Shown: positions 1 to 9,535, numbered from the stretch's first letter. The stretch is 64,000 nt of DNA from Chlamydiota bacterium (GCA_021772335.1 JAJFMD010000007.1:62001-126000); one strand, 5' to 3'. A program made the numbers and translations. The notes: generated by a model from the sequence alone, not told the origin.

Positions 1-835
1 AATAGCGAATCGCATACCAGAGATGCGCAGGACCTTCGGGATGCGCATGTAGGGCAAATAGATCATCAAGAGCGCTATTGATCTGCGTCGCTCCGATTCC
101 AAGGATCCCCAGAAGAAATGGTTTAAGCACCTTTTTTAGATCAGGTGAGATGCAAAAGAGCTCTTTAAGTTTTTCCCCTTTGAGGTGAGGCTTCATAAAT
201 GAATACACTTGGGGAAGTAAAAAGAGCCACTGAAGAAAAAAGGCAAGCACAATTGCAAAGGAGAGTCCATACATCGCTTGATCAGAGGGCAAACTTTTAA
301 CAAGAATTGCAGCACCTGCCCAGGTAAGATTAAATAGTACAGGTGAAACGCCAGGAATAAAATAGGAGCGTTCACATTGCAAAAAAGCGGCGCTAATACC
401 AAATAGCGAAATAAAGAGAACTCCGGGAAGCATGAACATCATGCATTTGAGAATCAATCTGATTTGAGGATCGACGGCAAATAAATGATTACCTCCCCAT
501 AATCCCACTCCTAAAAGTACGAGAATCACAGACAAAATACAGCCAAAAGTGAACAAGATCGAACAAAAAAACCGCACGGCGCGTTTTGGATCAGAGTGGC
601 GCAATTCTTCAAAATGCGGAACAAAGCCATACGACATACTACTCTCACCAAACAGCCGGCGAAGAAGATTAGCAAAGCGATAAGCAGTTAAAAATGCAGC
701 GAGCGCAGCAGTGCTTCCCAAGCTAAAGGCCATAGCGAGATCACGCGCAAAACCGCAGACGCGACTGATCATCGTTCCAGAAAAAAAGCCCATGGCAGAG
801 CGCGAAATGAGTTTAGGACGATCTTGAATAGACAT
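1..835 (-). CDS. murJ: Lipid II flippase MurJ, N-terminal part (cut by window edge)
   Basis: Multi-span inner-membrane protein of the MurJ/MviN family, which flips lipid II to the periplasmic face for peptidoglycan synthesis. The frame opens with ATG at 833-835 and runs without a stop to base 1, giving about 278 residues of a protein usually near 500-550. Visible family signs are several long hydrophobic segments and the motif RFANLLRRLFGE at residues 53-64 followed by a FVPHF stretch, which matches the conserved first cytoplasmic region of MurJ. It is divergent from nfo, and the 76 bases between the two starts must hold both promoters. Family assignment is secure; the C-terminal half is outside the window. 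Confidence 0.9.
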   Translation of the reverse strand, partial: MSIQDRPKLISRSAMGFFSGTMISRVCGFARDLAMAFSLGSTAALAAFLTAYRFANLLRRLFGESSMSYGFVPHFEELRHSDPKRAVRFFCSILFTFGCILSVILVLLGVGLWGGNHLFAVDPQIRLILKCMMFMLPGVLFISLFGISAAFLQCERSYFIPGVSPVLFNLTWAGAAILVKSLPSDQAMYGLSFAIVLAFFLQWLFLLPQVYSFMKPHLKGEKLKELFCISPDLKKVLKPFLLGILGIGATQINSALDDLFALHAHPEGPAHLWYAIRY

Positions 836-911
836 ATCTCTTAAAGGTAACCAGTGGAGAATTAAATTGTAAACATCGAACTTATTGACTAAAATTTGTC
901 CAACAAACGAG

Positions 912-1778
912 ATGATTATGACCAAAAATCCTGCCGATTTATTGATCGGCGTTCATGCTTCTGTTGCAGGTGGTGTAGAAAATGCTCTATTTACTGGAGA
1001 GGAACTCGGCGCTACTACCGTTCAAATTTTTTCACGCAATCAAAAGCAGTGGGCGGCTAAGCCCTTTTCTCAAAAGGAACTTGATAACTGGCAAGCAGCT
1101 TTGAAGGAAACTCACCTGAAGAAGATCATGGTTCATGACAGCTACTTAATCAACCTCGGCTCTCCCCGTCAAGAAATTCTAGCAAAAAGCCGCAAGGCGT
1201 TTCGCGAGGAACTTAAGAGATGTCACCAACTCGGTGTAAGCTTTCTCAATTTTCATCCAGGTGCAGCACTCACCTCTTCGGAAGAAGAGTGTCTTAACCT
1301 TATCGTTGAGAGCATCGAAGAAGTTGCTGATCTTGCCGCTGAAGGACCAACGCGCTTACTTATAGAAACGACTGCCGGGCAAGGAAGCAATGTTGGTCAT
1401 GACTTTGAACATCTAGCCTACCTCATCCAAAATCTGCACGATAAAGTCCCCATAGGCGTCTGCATTGACACATGCCATATTTTTGCAGCAGGCTACGACA
1501 TCAGTACTCCTAAAGCGTGGAAAGAAACGCTCGGAGAATTTGATAAGGTTGTCGGCCGTAAATACCTTAATGCCTTTCACCTCAACGACTCATTAAAACC
1601 TCTTGGCTCGAGGCGCGATCGCCATGCAAATCTTGGCAAAGGTGAAATTGGTATCGACTGTTTTAAATTCCTCATGCAAGATCCTGATCTGCGTGAGATT
1701 CCTAAATATCTCGAAACTCCCAATGGAAGCGAGTTTTGGAAAGATGAAATTCAAATGTTAAGAGATTTTGCAAAATGA
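912..1778 (+). CDS. nfo: Endonuclease IV (AP endonuclease)
   Basis: Zinc-dependent TIM-barrel endonuclease that cleaves DNA at abasic sites in base-excision repair. The metal-ligand motifs of the family are all readable: HDSYLIN, NFHPGA, LLIETTAGQG, CIDTCHIFAAGYD, NAFHLNDS, DRHANLGKG and LETPNG. The frame is open from a TTG at 885, but ATG at 912 (or 918, six bases on) gives the usual short N-terminus before LIGVHASVAGG, so I use 912 (288 residues). No strong ribosome-binding site decides between them. The gene overlaps asnS by four bases (ATGA), so the two are probably co-translated. Confidence 0.95.
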   Translation: MIMTKNPADLLIGVHASVAGGVENALFTGEELGATTVQIFSRNQKQWAAKPFSQKELDNWQAALKETHLKKIMVHDSYLINLGSPRQEILAKSRKAFREELKRCHQLGVSFLNFHPGAALTSSEEECLNLIVESIEEVADLAAEGPTRLLIETTAGQGSNVGHDFEHLAYLIQNLHDKVPIGVCIDTCHIFAAGYDISTPKAWKETLGEFDKVVGRKYLNAFHLNDSLKPLGSRRDRHANLGKGEIGIDCFKFLMQDPDLREIPKYLETPNGSEFWKDEIQMLRDFAK

Positions 1779-3169
1779 TTTATCCCAACCGTATAAAAAT
1801 TCAGCAAATCAGCAATAAAAACCTCAATCAGCCTATTACGATTTGTGGCTGGATCCGCACCTTAAGAGCGCAAAAAACTTTTGCCTTTATAGAGGTTAAT
1901 GATGGATCGACTCTGTCGGGTTTGCAAGTGATCGCTGATGAAAGCGTACCCGATTACCAGGAGCTTCTATCAAAACTCACAACGGGCAGCTCTATTGCTA
2001 TTGAAGGAACTCTCGTCGAAAGCCAAGGGAAAAATCAGAAATGGGAAGTGCGTGCTGAAAAAATCACATTGATCGGCAGTTGCCCCACAGAGAACTATCC
2101 CCTTCAAAAAAAACGCCACTCTTTCGAGTTCTTGCGCTCAATTGCCCACTTGCGTCCCCGTACGAACACACAAGGCGCTGTGACACGTGTGCGCAACGCA
2201 CTAGCGTACGCAACACACAAATTCTTTCAAGAACGCAACTTTCTCTATGTCCACACTCCCATCATTACCTGCGCAGATGCCGAAGGCGGAGGACAACAGT
2301 TTACTGTTACAACTCTAGACCTTGAAAAAGTCGCTCAAAAACAAACTGAACTCGACTTCTCGCAAGATTTTTTTAACCGCAGAGCCTTCCTCACTGTTTC
2401 CGGTCAGCTCAATGGAGAAGTGTATGCATGCGCTCTCTCTGATATCTACACTTTTGGACCCACTTTCCGAGCAGAGAACTCTCACACCTCGCGCCATCTT
2501 TCCGAGTTTTGGATGATTGAGCCAGAGATCGCCTTCGCTGATCTTGAAGATGATATGAAACTCGCCCAAGATTATCTTCAATACGTATTGCGCCATCTTC
2601 TAGAAAACTGCGCAGAAGATATCGCCTTTTTTGACAGACTTATCTCTAAAGGATTACTAGAGCGTTTAAATCATGTCGTCAACTCTCCTTTTGAGCATAT
2701 CACCTATACCAAAGCAATTGAGCTACTGCAAAAAGCTGAGCGCAAATTTGAATATCCTGTTCAATGGGGATGTGATCTGCAATCAGAACACGAGCGCTAT
2801 CTCTGCGAAGATCTTTTTAAACAGCCAGTGATCATTTCAGATTATCCTAAAGGGATCAAAGCGTTTTACATGAGAGCGAATGATGATCAAAAAACTGTCG
2901 CTGCAATGGACGTGCTCGTCCCTCAAATTGGTGAGATTATTGGTGGAAGTCAACGAGAAGAGCGCCTTGATATGCTCGAGCAAAAAATCATAGAGCACAA
3001 TCTAGATCCAGAAGAATACTCTTGGTATACAGACCTACGCCGCTACGGCTCTGTGCCTCATGCAGGTTTTGGCGTCGGATTTGAGCGTCTTATTCTCTTT
3101 GCAACGGGCATGGAAAACATCCGCGATGTGATTCCATTTCCTAGATACCCGAACCACGCCGAGTTTTAA
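1775..3169 (+). CDS. asnS: Asparaginyl-tRNA synthetase
   Basis: Class II aminoacyl-tRNA synthetase of 464 residues that charges tRNA-Asn. The N-terminal OB-fold (about residues 20-100) binds the anticodon. The catalytic core carries motif 2 ([21 protein letters not shown] region) and motif 3 ([13 protein letters not shown] followed by IRDVIPFPR). The last motif and the length distinguish AsnRS from AspRS, which has a long insertion. C. trachomatis has no AsnRS and makes Asn-tRNA through GatCAB, so the gene marks this organism as outside Chlamydiaceae. It starts inside the nfo stop codon and ends 19 bases before a strong hairpin terminator. Confidence 0.95.
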   Translation: MIYPNRIKIQQISNKNLNQPITICGWIRTLRAQKTFAFIEVNDGSTLSGLQVIADESVPDYQELLSKLTTGSSIAIEGTLVESQGKNQKWEVRAEKITLIGSCPTENYPLQKKRHSFEFLRSIAHLRPRTNTQGAVTRVRNALAYATHKFFQERNFLYVHTPIITCADAEGGGQQFTVTTLDLEKVAQKQTELDFSQDFFNRRAFLTVSGQLNGEVYACALSDIYTFGPTFRAENSHTSRHLSEFWMIEPEIAFADLEDDMKLAQDYLQYVLRHLLENCAEDIAFFDRLISKGLLERLNHVVNSPFEHITYTKAIELLQKAERKFEYPVQWGCDLQSEHERYLCEDLFKQPVIISDYPKGIKAFYMRANDDQKTVAAMDVLVPQIGEIIGGSQREERLDMLEQKIIEHNLDPEEYSWYTDLRRYGSVPHAGFGVGFERLILFATGMENIRDVIPFPRYPNHAEF

Positions 3170-3187
3170 AGCCTCAGATTTTAAAAG

Positions 3188-3216
3188 AAACAGCAGCTTA
3201 TAACAAGCTGCTGTTT
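3188..3216 (+). terminator. Rho-independent-type hairpin after asnS
   Basis: A perfect 12-bp stem (3188-3199 pairs with 3205-3216) closes a five-base loop ATAAC. The stem core is CAGCAGCTT/AAGCTGCTG and its right arm ends in TTT. It lies between the convergent ends of asnS and the membrane-protein gene ending at 3227, so it can stop transcription from both sides. Confidence 0.75.
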
Positions 3217-3226
3217 GTATTGAGTT

Positions 3227-4363
3227 TTAAGCTTTTCGCTTTCTTTGTCCAATGACTAGCGCCAAGCTTCCGATTCCCCAAAAGGTAAATAGAAGCGATA
3301 AGAGCGTTCCTAGGACAGGAATCGTAATCAAGATCAAATATGCGATCAATCCAACGATGAAGTTACCCCAAGTATAAGGCTTGAGCTTCCATTTTGAAAA
3401 AAGACGATTGGAGACCCATATGATCGCAACGAGCTTTGCAGTATAAAGTATAAATAGCGATAGAAGAAGCAACATAAGAGCAAGACCAATACCAACAATA
3501 CTGATCATAAACATGAAAAATAAGAAAAACGCACAGACTGTAGCAAGCAATCCATACCAAAAAGATTTCCCAGTATGTTTCTGTACATTCTCTACTAAGC
3601 GCGTTAAGAATTTTGGGAATGTGTAGATTAAAAGTAATCCAATAATCAATGAACAGAAAAAGTTCATGACTCGAGAAAGAGCAATTGCAAAACCAAAACG
3701 CTTTAACTTCTGAAATAGGGGCGCAGATTGTTGGCGTTGCACTCCTGAAATCTCAGCATCCTCTCCACCAACAATTTCTGTATCGAGGTTTGTGATGAGA
3801 TCTCCACCAATATAAGCACTTCTTCCAAAGACTAAAAGATCGGTACGCGCTGTCAGATTTTTACCAATCTCATTGAGAACAACAAGCTCTTCAGCTGTCA
3901 CCAAGACATTGCCACCAACACGGCCGCCAATTTGAACCACTTCACCAATGATTCTCAAGTTGCCAGCAATCGTCGCGTTATTATCAATGATGATTTCTTC
4001 TGCAACAATGCGAACATTTTTTCCTAAATGTCCTCGAACCATCACCTTTTGAGCAAAAATATGAGCATTACCTGTAATATTGGCATCAATGTTGACCTCT
4101 TCGGCCATTGCGATTAAACCACCGCCTACAGATCCGCGTAAATCAACACGATTTCCCAGCATAATGGAATTACGATCAATCTTCCCTTTGTAGCTAACTT
4201 CTTCTCCAGCTGCATAAAAGTTGCCTTTATGATGCTGATTGACATGTTTAACTTTTTTACCAATATCAACGTCATTTCCTGCTTGTAAAGAACTTACGCC
4301 AAAACAAGCGACAGCAAACATTGCGAGAAAAATTGATTTTAAATAACGCATTGCACAAACCAT
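3227..4363 (-). CDS. Secreted beta-helix (bactofilin-like repeats) membrane protein
   Basis: 378 residues in three parts. An N-terminal signal peptide (about residues 1-28, ending SLQA) is followed by residues 30-210, in which short beta-strand repeats recur about every 18-20 residues (for example GNVLVTAEELVV, GNAHIFAQKVMV, KNVRIVAEEIII), as in bactofilin/polymer-forming beta-helices. The C-terminus (about 225-375) has four or five strongly hydrophobic spans and a basic end (GQRKRKA). Known bactofilins are cytoplasmic, so a signal peptide plus a C-terminal membrane domain is a different arrangement. An alternative start at Met5 (4351) gives a cleaner signal peptide. The role is unknown; envelope organisation is a guess from the architecture. 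It is convergent with asnS. Confidence 0.7.
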   Translation of the reverse strand: MVCAMRYLKSIFLAMFAVACFGVSSLQAGNDVDIGKKVKHVNQHHKGNFYAAGEEVSYKGKIDRNSIMLGNRVDLRGSVGGGLIAMAEEVNIDANITGNAHIFAQKVMVRGHLGKNVRIVAEEIIIDNNATIAGNLRIIGEVVQIGGRVGGNVLVTAEELVVLNEIGKNLTARTDLLVFGRSAYIGGDLITNLDTEIVGGEDAEISGVQRQQSAPLFQKLKRFGFAIALSRVMNFFCSLIIGLLLIYTFPKFLTRLVENVQKHTGKSFWYGLLATVCAFFLFFMFMISIVGIGLALMLLLLSLFILYTAKLVAIIWVSNRLFSKWKLKPYTWGNFIVGLIAYLILITIPVLGTLLSLLFTFWGIGSLALVIGQRKRKA

Positions 4364-4422
4364 AAAAAATTATTCTGTTACTTTTTTAATAACTAAAACA
4401 AAGCTTATTCTGCAACCGATAA

Positions 4423-5019
4423 TTATTTTAATGACTTTTTAATATCTTCTATATTAAAACCACGCCTTATTAGATAAGAAAAAGCACGTCTTTGTTCTTT
4501 AATAGATAATTTTTTGGAAAAACGTTTAGCTATGATCTTTTCAAGTTTCTCTAGTATGCGCTGCTCGCAATCCTTCAGAACCTCTTCTATACCCCGCTCT
4601 TCAATCCGCCCGAGCCTTTTCAACTTCTCAACAATCATTCTCGGACCGAAGCCCTTCTCAATCAATACTTCAACAGATCTCTTCAATCTAGATTGATCAT
4701 CGATATAGCCAATTTTGATGCATCGCGCAATAGCACTTTCTATTGCTTGTTCACTAATCCCCTTACCCCTCAACTTTTCCGCTAACTCTTCAGCAAAATA
4801 GGCGCGCATGGCAAGAAAACGAATCGCTTGATTATAAGCGACACGTTGATCGATCTTCTCCCACCTCTCTAACAACTCTTCTTTTGAACGACAACTCTGC
4901 AATTCTCGCAAGTAGGCACGAAAAGGATAATATAAAACTTTCTTGAATAACGCGTCATTCCAATAGAGATTTGCAAACCGTTTAGGCTTGCCCTCAACTT
5001 CAATTCTAAAAAGCATCAT
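4423..5019 (-). CDS. recX: Regulatory protein RecX
   Basis: 198-residue all-helical protein of the RecX family, which binds RecA filaments and restrains recombinase activity. The sequence shows the tandem three-helix repeats of the family: residues 65-110 (AIRFLAMRAYFAEELAEKL, then GISEQAIESAI and CIKIGYIDD), the second repeat around residues 115-150 (GFGPRMIVEKLKRLGRIEE) and a third near the C-terminus (RRAFSYLIRRGFNIEDIKKSL). Length is typical. It begins ATG ATG with no clear ribosome-binding site. No recA is in the window, so regulation cannot be judged. It stands alone on the minus strand between unrelated genes. Confidence 0.85.
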   Translation of the reverse strand: MMLFRIEVEGKPKRFANLYWNDALFKKVLYYPFRAYLRELQSCRSKEELLERWEKIDQRVAYNQAIRFLAMRAYFAEELAEKLRGKGISEQAIESAIARCIKIGYIDDQSRLKRSVEVLIEKGFGPRMIVEKLKRLGRIEERGIEEVLKDCEQRILEKLEKIIAKRFSKKLSIKEQRRAFSYLIRRGFNIEDIKKSLK

Positions 5020-5104
5020 TTACGATTAAAAAAAAATTTCCTATATAGAAAGAAAGTAACATAAAACGTGTTGCTCGGCAATCATAACAAGCAAAGGTCT
5101 TAAA

Positions 5105-5362
5105 GTGGCTGAATCAAGTGCGATCCCTCCTCCAGGAAACCTCCCCCATATTCCCCCTTCTGCCCATCAACTCCCCCCTGAAGACGTCAAATATAAAGAA
5201 TCAGCCCTTACCCCATTCGAGAAATTTTTAGGGCCTACAGCAACCAAAGATCAAGTGAAGCGCTTTGTCAACACCTGGGTTAATGACATGATTCACGAGA
5301 TTAAAAGAATGGAAAAGAAATGGAAAGAACGTCAGCAAAAAATGCGGCGCGGCGAGTATTGA
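5105..5362 (+). CDS. Small proline-rich hypothetical protein
   Basis: 85-residue protein starting at GTG. The first third is proline-rich and disordered (PPPGNLPHIPPSAHQLPP); the rest is a charged amphipathic helix rich in Lys/Arg (IHEIKRMEKKWKERQQKMRR). It resembles no family I recognise. Codon use looks real, and the frame lies in a 560-base gap between recX and rluD that otherwise has only one other small ORF. A short disordered N-terminus followed by a helix would be compatible with a small secreted or T3S-associated protein, but nothing proves that. Confidence 0.55.
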   Translation: MAESSAIPPPGNLPHIPPSAHQLPPEDVKYKESALTPFEKFLGPTATKDQVKRFVNTWVNDMIHEIKRMEKKWKERQQKMRRGEY

Positions 5363-5419
5363 TTTGATATTAAGCCTTATTTTTATTAATATTAATAGAA
5401 AATAACTAAAAATATTAAT

Positions 5420-5587
5420 ATGACAGAAATTTCACCAATTCACCCAGAGCCTACACAACCTCCTCTATCCTCTTCCAAGGAAGAACTAACCGTTCATTCT
5501 TCTCCCCAAGAGGTCAATGCAGTGCTAGGTGACATCCTTCATCTCGTGATCGCTCAGGTGCATTTGACCAACAACCGCGCCTTATGA
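5420..5587 (+). CDS. 55-residue ORF translationally coupled to the RluD-type gene
   Basis: ATG at 5420 opens a 55-codon frame that stops at TGA 5585-5587, so its stop overlaps the start codon of the next gene (ATGA at 5584-5587). The peptide begins MTEISPIHPEPTQPPL, again proline-rich like the ORF just upstream, and ends in a hydrophobic helix (AVLGDILHLVIAQVHL). The ATGA overlap is the main reason to believe it is translated. No family is recognisable. It could also be only a leader ORF that couples translation to the pseudouridine synthase. Confidence 0.45.
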   Translation: MTEISPIHPEPTQPPLSSSKEELTVHSSPQEVNAVLGDILHLVIAQVHLTNNRAL

Positions 5588-6492
5588 CAACAACAATTAT
5601 TCTGACAGAAGAGCAAGCTGAAGAAAGGCTTGATAAACTATTGCCTTCCTTGCTCCCCTCTCATTCGCGCAGTTATTTTCAGTATCTTTTTGAGCAGCAA
5701 GCAGTTTCTCTCAATCAGCTGCCGATAAAAAAAAGAACGAAAGGAAAAGCAGGCGATCAACTGACAGTTAAGCTACTTCCTCTTCCTGAAATTACTCTTG
5801 CACCTCAAGATATCCCACTTGATATCCTCTATGAAGATCAACATCTTATCGCGATAAACAAACCACGCGGCATGGTTGTTCATCCCGCTCCTGGCCACCA
5901 CAACAACACTTTTGTCAACGCCCTACTACACCACTGCTCCACTCTCCCTGGAAGCGAGGATAATCGCCCTGGCATTGTTCACCGCTTGGACAAAGACACC
6001 TCCGGCGTTCTGCTCGCTGCTAAAACAACACAAACTCACCAACGCTTAATTGAAGCATTTTCCAACCGCCAAATAAAAAAAGAATATTTAGCTGTCACAA
6101 CAGCGGCTCCTAAAGTTGACCTGATCGATCAACCCATTGGCCGCCACCCAATTAAGCGCAAACAAATGACAATTCGCGAAGATGGTAGACCTGCTCAAAC
6201 CTATTGCACCGTGCTCGAGTTAACTCCACCCCTCTTCCTTGTTCTTCTTAAACCGATAACAGGACGTACACATCAACTTCGCGTTCATCTTCAGGCTATT
6301 GGAGTTCCAATACTCGGCGATACTCTCTATGGGTCTAAAAATATTAACAATAATTATAACATCCATCAGCAGCTTCTTCACGCCCATCGCCTGCAGTTTT
6401 CTCACCCAATTACTAAAGAGCCCCTTGATATCCAGGCACCTGTCCCGCCAGATATCTCTCGCTTTTTCCAAAAAATCTCTTGTAAAAATTGA
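5584..6492 (+). CDS. rluD: RluA/RluD-family 23S rRNA pseudouridine synthase
   Basis: 302-residue pseudouridine synthase. Residues about 10-70 form an S4-like RNA-binding domain (EERLDKLLPSLLPSHSRSYFQYLF). The catalytic core starts at LDILYEDQHLIAINKPRGMVVHPAPGH and contains the family signature HRLDKDTSG at residues 133-141, where Asp136 is the expected catalytic residue. GRTHQLRVH and the following PILGDTLYG are the other conserved motifs. RluD modifies helix 69 of 23S rRNA; the sequence alone cannot exclude another RluA-group target, so the symbol is the most likely one. The start is fixed by the ATGA overlap with the 55-residue ORF. Confidence 0.9.
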   Translation: MTTTIILTEEQAEERLDKLLPSLLPSHSRSYFQYLFEQQAVSLNQLPIKKRTKGKAGDQLTVKLLPLPEITLAPQDIPLDILYEDQHLIAINKPRGMVVHPAPGHHNNTFVNALLHHCSTLPGSEDNRPGIVHRLDKDTSGVLLAAKTTQTHQRLIEAFSNRQIKKEYLAVTTAAPKVDLIDQPIGRHPIKRKQMTIREDGRPAQTYCTVLELTPPLFLVLLKPITGRTHQLRVHLQAIGVPILGDTLYGSKNINNNYNIHQQLLHAHRLQFSHPITKEPLDIQAPVPPDISRFFQKISCKN

Positions 6493-6577
6493 TTGGTTGA
6501 GCTAAAAACTTTATTTAAGTAAAAAAAAGATCTAGGCTATCCCATTACACAAGTTCCAAGCACAAAAGGATCGAACA

Positions 6578-6847
6578 ATGAAAGAATTTGTTGAATATAT
6601 TGTCAAAAACCTCGTTGATAACCCCGATAAAGTCCATATTAAAGAGATTGGAGGCACTCATACTCTAATTATTGAGTTAGGTGTTGAAAAATCTGATATT
6701 GGTAAAATTATCGGGAAAAAAGGCAAAACAATCAATGCGATTCGTACGCTATTGATGTCCGTTGCCAGCCGCAACGGCATTCGTGTTAATCTCGAAATCA
6801 TCGAAGAAGACGAAAAAGACGCTCCCGCCCCTGAAGCTGAAGCATAA
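6578..6847 (+). CDS. khpA: KhpA-type KH-domain RNA-binding protein
   Basis: 89-residue single KH domain. The GxxG loop is GKKG at residues 46-49, preceded by VEKSDIGKIIG and followed by KTINAIRTLLMSVASRNG, the classic arrangement of the YlqC/KhpA family. In other bacteria KhpA forms a dimer with KhpB and binds many RNAs. The C-terminal tail is acidic and alanine/proline-rich. It follows the pseudouridine synthase by about 85 bases with a plausible AAAAGGA site before ATG, so it may have its own promoter. Confidence 0.88.
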   Translation: MKEFVEYIVKNLVDNPDKVHIKEIGGTHTLIIELGVEKSDIGKIIGKKGKTINAIRTLLMSVASRNGIRVNLEIIEEDEKDAPAPEAEA

Positions 6848-6904
6848 TCTAATAATCTCTCTGATTCTTTATAGACTCGGAGAGATGTATCATTTTCTAA
6901 TATT

Positions 6905-9535
6905 TTAGCTCACTAGCTTAGGTAGAAAAGGCGATATCATTGCCTTACGAGAATTAATTGCACCTGCTTTGAAGTAAAGCACTGCAATTGACAAATTTTT
7001 GCCTAAAGAATTCGTTTGTTTAATATCGATGAAACTCTCATTAAACACCTGTTTTAAAATCAACGCGTTGTCTCCACAAAACTCCACTTCCAAAGAATCA
7101 TCTTCTTGAAATTGAGGCAGAGAAGAAAAGGAATTAAGAAAACTCTTTAAATGCGCAATTGCTAAACTCTTAGTCGGTATCCAGATCCAAATCTGATCGC
7201 GATGCTTATACTCTTCCTTAGCTCCACTATATAGATCTTCTGCTCCGGGCAGCGTCGTAACCATATGCAAATAGAGATCAATTTCACTGCGCTCACGATT
7301 AAGACTCTGAGCCTGTTTCAACCACATTGCGCGAATTGCATCGACATGTTCGTTGAAGATCGGGAAATTATGCATGAACATTTTAGTCTGACCAATACTC
7401 GAGCAACCATTAAGCTCTTTTGTATCAGCAAATACAGAAGACTCTTTGCCAGCAGCGCATAACTTGAGGTTTTCTTCGATTGCTTTTTCCTTAGCGAGAT
7501 ACACCTTGCGATATAGCGAGTACATATCGCCATTTTGCAAAATTGCCTCTGAAGCACGTATAAGAAAATTCTCATCCCCCTTAATATGATCAAAAGAAAC
7601 AATCTCTGCTTCTTCTCCAATAGAAAGAGACTTCAAGCGATTAAGAAGAGATGCCATACACTCTAAATCACGACGTGTTACTTTAGATAACAAGTCAGTA
7701 TCATCGAGAATTGCAAAGAGAAAATGGAGATACTCTACATATTCACGTTGAGGATCAATCGAAAAGCCCCCTTTTTTCTCAGCAGCACATTGCCTTTGTA
7801 ATAAGCGTTGTAAAACACGGCGATTCGTCGATTTGCTAAGATCTTTTTGCACGACTGAGATTTGCTTTTGAATTTCCTTTAAACTCATGCCATTTGTGCT
7901 ATAGCGATCATTAATCGTAAAAGCAAGCTCTGCGACAAGAGCATTTGAAGATTGCGAATCAGTGATCATGACCATTGGAGCTGAGGAAGTATTTAGTGTT
8001 GTGCGATGGTGATCAATCACACTAATCACCTCAAGATAACTCGGTATTTTCGTTTCTTCTCGGTTGCAAAAATCGCGTAAACTCACCGTTCCCAAAATCG
8101 GTTTATGGATCTCTGCTGCACGAATCACTCCAATCGGAAGCAAGCGCCCTTTTGGATCCGTATAAGTCACCGTCAAATAGGGGTAGCTACCCATCTTGTT
8201 ACGAATCTCTTCAATGTCAGCACGGTAACTCACAACGCGGGGCATATAACCAAAAACTTGCATTTTGATATCAAGTGCGACATCGAGTCTATCAACATGG
8301 CCACGAACATTCATAATCGCTTTATCAAGAGCGCGAATGATCTTCTCTAAATAGTGAAAAATCTTAGGGCGATTTTCAATCAACTCACCTTTTGTACTAA
8401 AAAGCGAAGAGGTAGGCATAGAGCGCACTAAGTGAAAAAACTCCTGAAAGTCAAAAATCGCCACACCTTCCATCGATGAGGCAAACTCTTCAAAAGTGCT
8501 CTTTAATCCCTTGGTCACTCCAAGTACTTTGATCAGATAACTTTCAACATACTTCCGTTGCGTATCAGTAAACTCTCGCGCTGGCTCGCTCTGCCCAATC
8601 CTCACGTCAAAGGCGACCTTTATAAAGTGATTGAATTTCTCTTTCGTCAACTCTTCTTGAGCAAAAAGGGAGATCAACTCGACATGCAAGAAATTTTCAT
8701 ACCAACGCATGCAGTTATTGAGCAGCATAATCACCTGACGCACACCTTCAACATCAAAATTGCGCCAATCGCCAAGGTAATAACCGCGCTTGTCGATCAA
8801 TACAACAGCTTTATGATCGCGCTCATGCTCAATGCTAAGAGAGGATTCATCAGTATGCTTCCGAAGCACCCCCTTCTGCGACATCAAATCAATACTCGAA
8901 AGCGTTAGAGAACCTCGCCCTTTAACAATATAGTCAAAAAACTTCTCTCCAAAAAATTTATTAAAAAGCAGCGGAATTTCAACCTGACTTTCGGGAACAC
9001 CACCTGGAACATTCCACAAGTGCAATCCATCCCCAACACGCGCTCCAAAAGCATCGATCCATCCCCAAAAAGAAGCGATCGTCGTATCAAGATCAGGTGA
9101 GCCATGCGCAGTAACATAATGCGTTCCTGGATAAACCTTGCCCATTCCAATTGGAAATAAAACCTGATACTCTTCACGCGGCACGATCTTACCAACAATC
9201 TTTGCACGAATGTGATAATTATTTTCAAAACTCAATCCAGAAAACTGATTAAGCCACAGCTCAAAACTCGAAAAAGTGTAAGCATCGATAATTTTTTCTT
9301 GATTGATCCGATCGATATAATCGACAACAGCGAAGAGCAAAAAGACATTGTCAGGAGCACTTTTGATCATGTCAATCAGAGCGCGATTAACCCGTTCTGT
9401 TTTTTGCCGCTCATTATGCGCTTTAAAACTAGGCTTTTTAAAAGACTCGATTAAAGTAGAATAATCTTCAAATACATAACTGGGAAAATGAAAATCGCCG
9501 AGAGAGTCTCCCTCTTTCTTGCCCTTTTTCGCCAT
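6905..9535 (-). CDS. Large DHH-family phosphoesterase-like protein
   Basis: 876 residues, far longer than ordinary DHH phosphoesterases (300-400). DHH-type metal motifs are visible but spread out: HGSPDLDTT at residues 144-152 (motif I, GHxxPDxDT type), VIDHHRTT near 508 (the DHH motif itself), SSNALVAEL near 530 and LDDTD near 612. About 350 residues separate motifs I and III, so a helical insertion splits the catalytic domain. A C-terminal region (roughly 700-870) is consistent with a DHHA2-like lobe. Inorganic pyrophosphatase, exopolyphosphatase or nucleotide hydrolysis are all possible. It is convergent with khpA, and its start lies 22 bases from the 3' end of tRNA-Arg on the same strand. 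Confidence 0.65.
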   Translation of the reverse strand: MAKKGKKEGDSLGDFHFPSYVFEDYSTLIESFKKPSFKAHNERQKTERVNRALIDMIKSAPDNVFLLFAVVDYIDRINQEKIIDAYTFSSFELWLNQFSGLSFENNYHIRAKIVGKIVPREEYQVLFPIGMGKVYPGTHYVTAHGSPDLDTTIASFWGWIDAFGARVGDGLHLWNVPGGVPESQVEIPLLFNKFFGEKFFDYIVKGRGSLTLSSIDLMSQKGVLRKHTDESSLSIEHERDHKAVVLIDKRGYYLGDWRNFDVEGVRQVIMLLNNCMRWYENFLHVELISLFAQEELTKEKFNHFIKVAFDVRIGQSEPAREFTDTQRKYVESYLIKVLGVTKGLKSTFEEFASSMEGVAIFDFQEFFHLVRSMPTSSLFSTKGELIENRPKIFHYLEKIIRALDKAIMNVRGHVDRLDVALDIKMQVFGYMPRVVSYRADIEEIRNKMGSYPYLTVTYTDPKGRLLPIGVIRAAEIHKPILGTVSLRDFCNREETKIPSYLEVISVIDHHRTTLNTSSAPMVMITDSQSSNALVAELAFTINDRYSTNGMSLKEIQKQISVVQKDLSKSTNRRVLQRLLQRQCAAEKKGGFSIDPQREYVEYLHFLFAILDDTDLLSKVTRRDLECMASLLNRLKSLSIGEEAEIVSFDHIKGDENFLIRASEAILQNGDMYSLYRKVYLAKEKAIEENLKLCAAGKESSVFADTKELNGCSSIGQTKMFMHNFPIFNEHVDAIRAMWLKQAQSLNRERSEIDLYLHMVTTLPGAEDLYSGAKEEYKHRDQIWIWIPTKSLAIAHLKSFLNSFSSLPQFQEDDSLEVEFCGDNALILKQVFNESFIDIKQTNSLGKNLSIAVLYFKAGAINSRKAMISPFLPKLVS

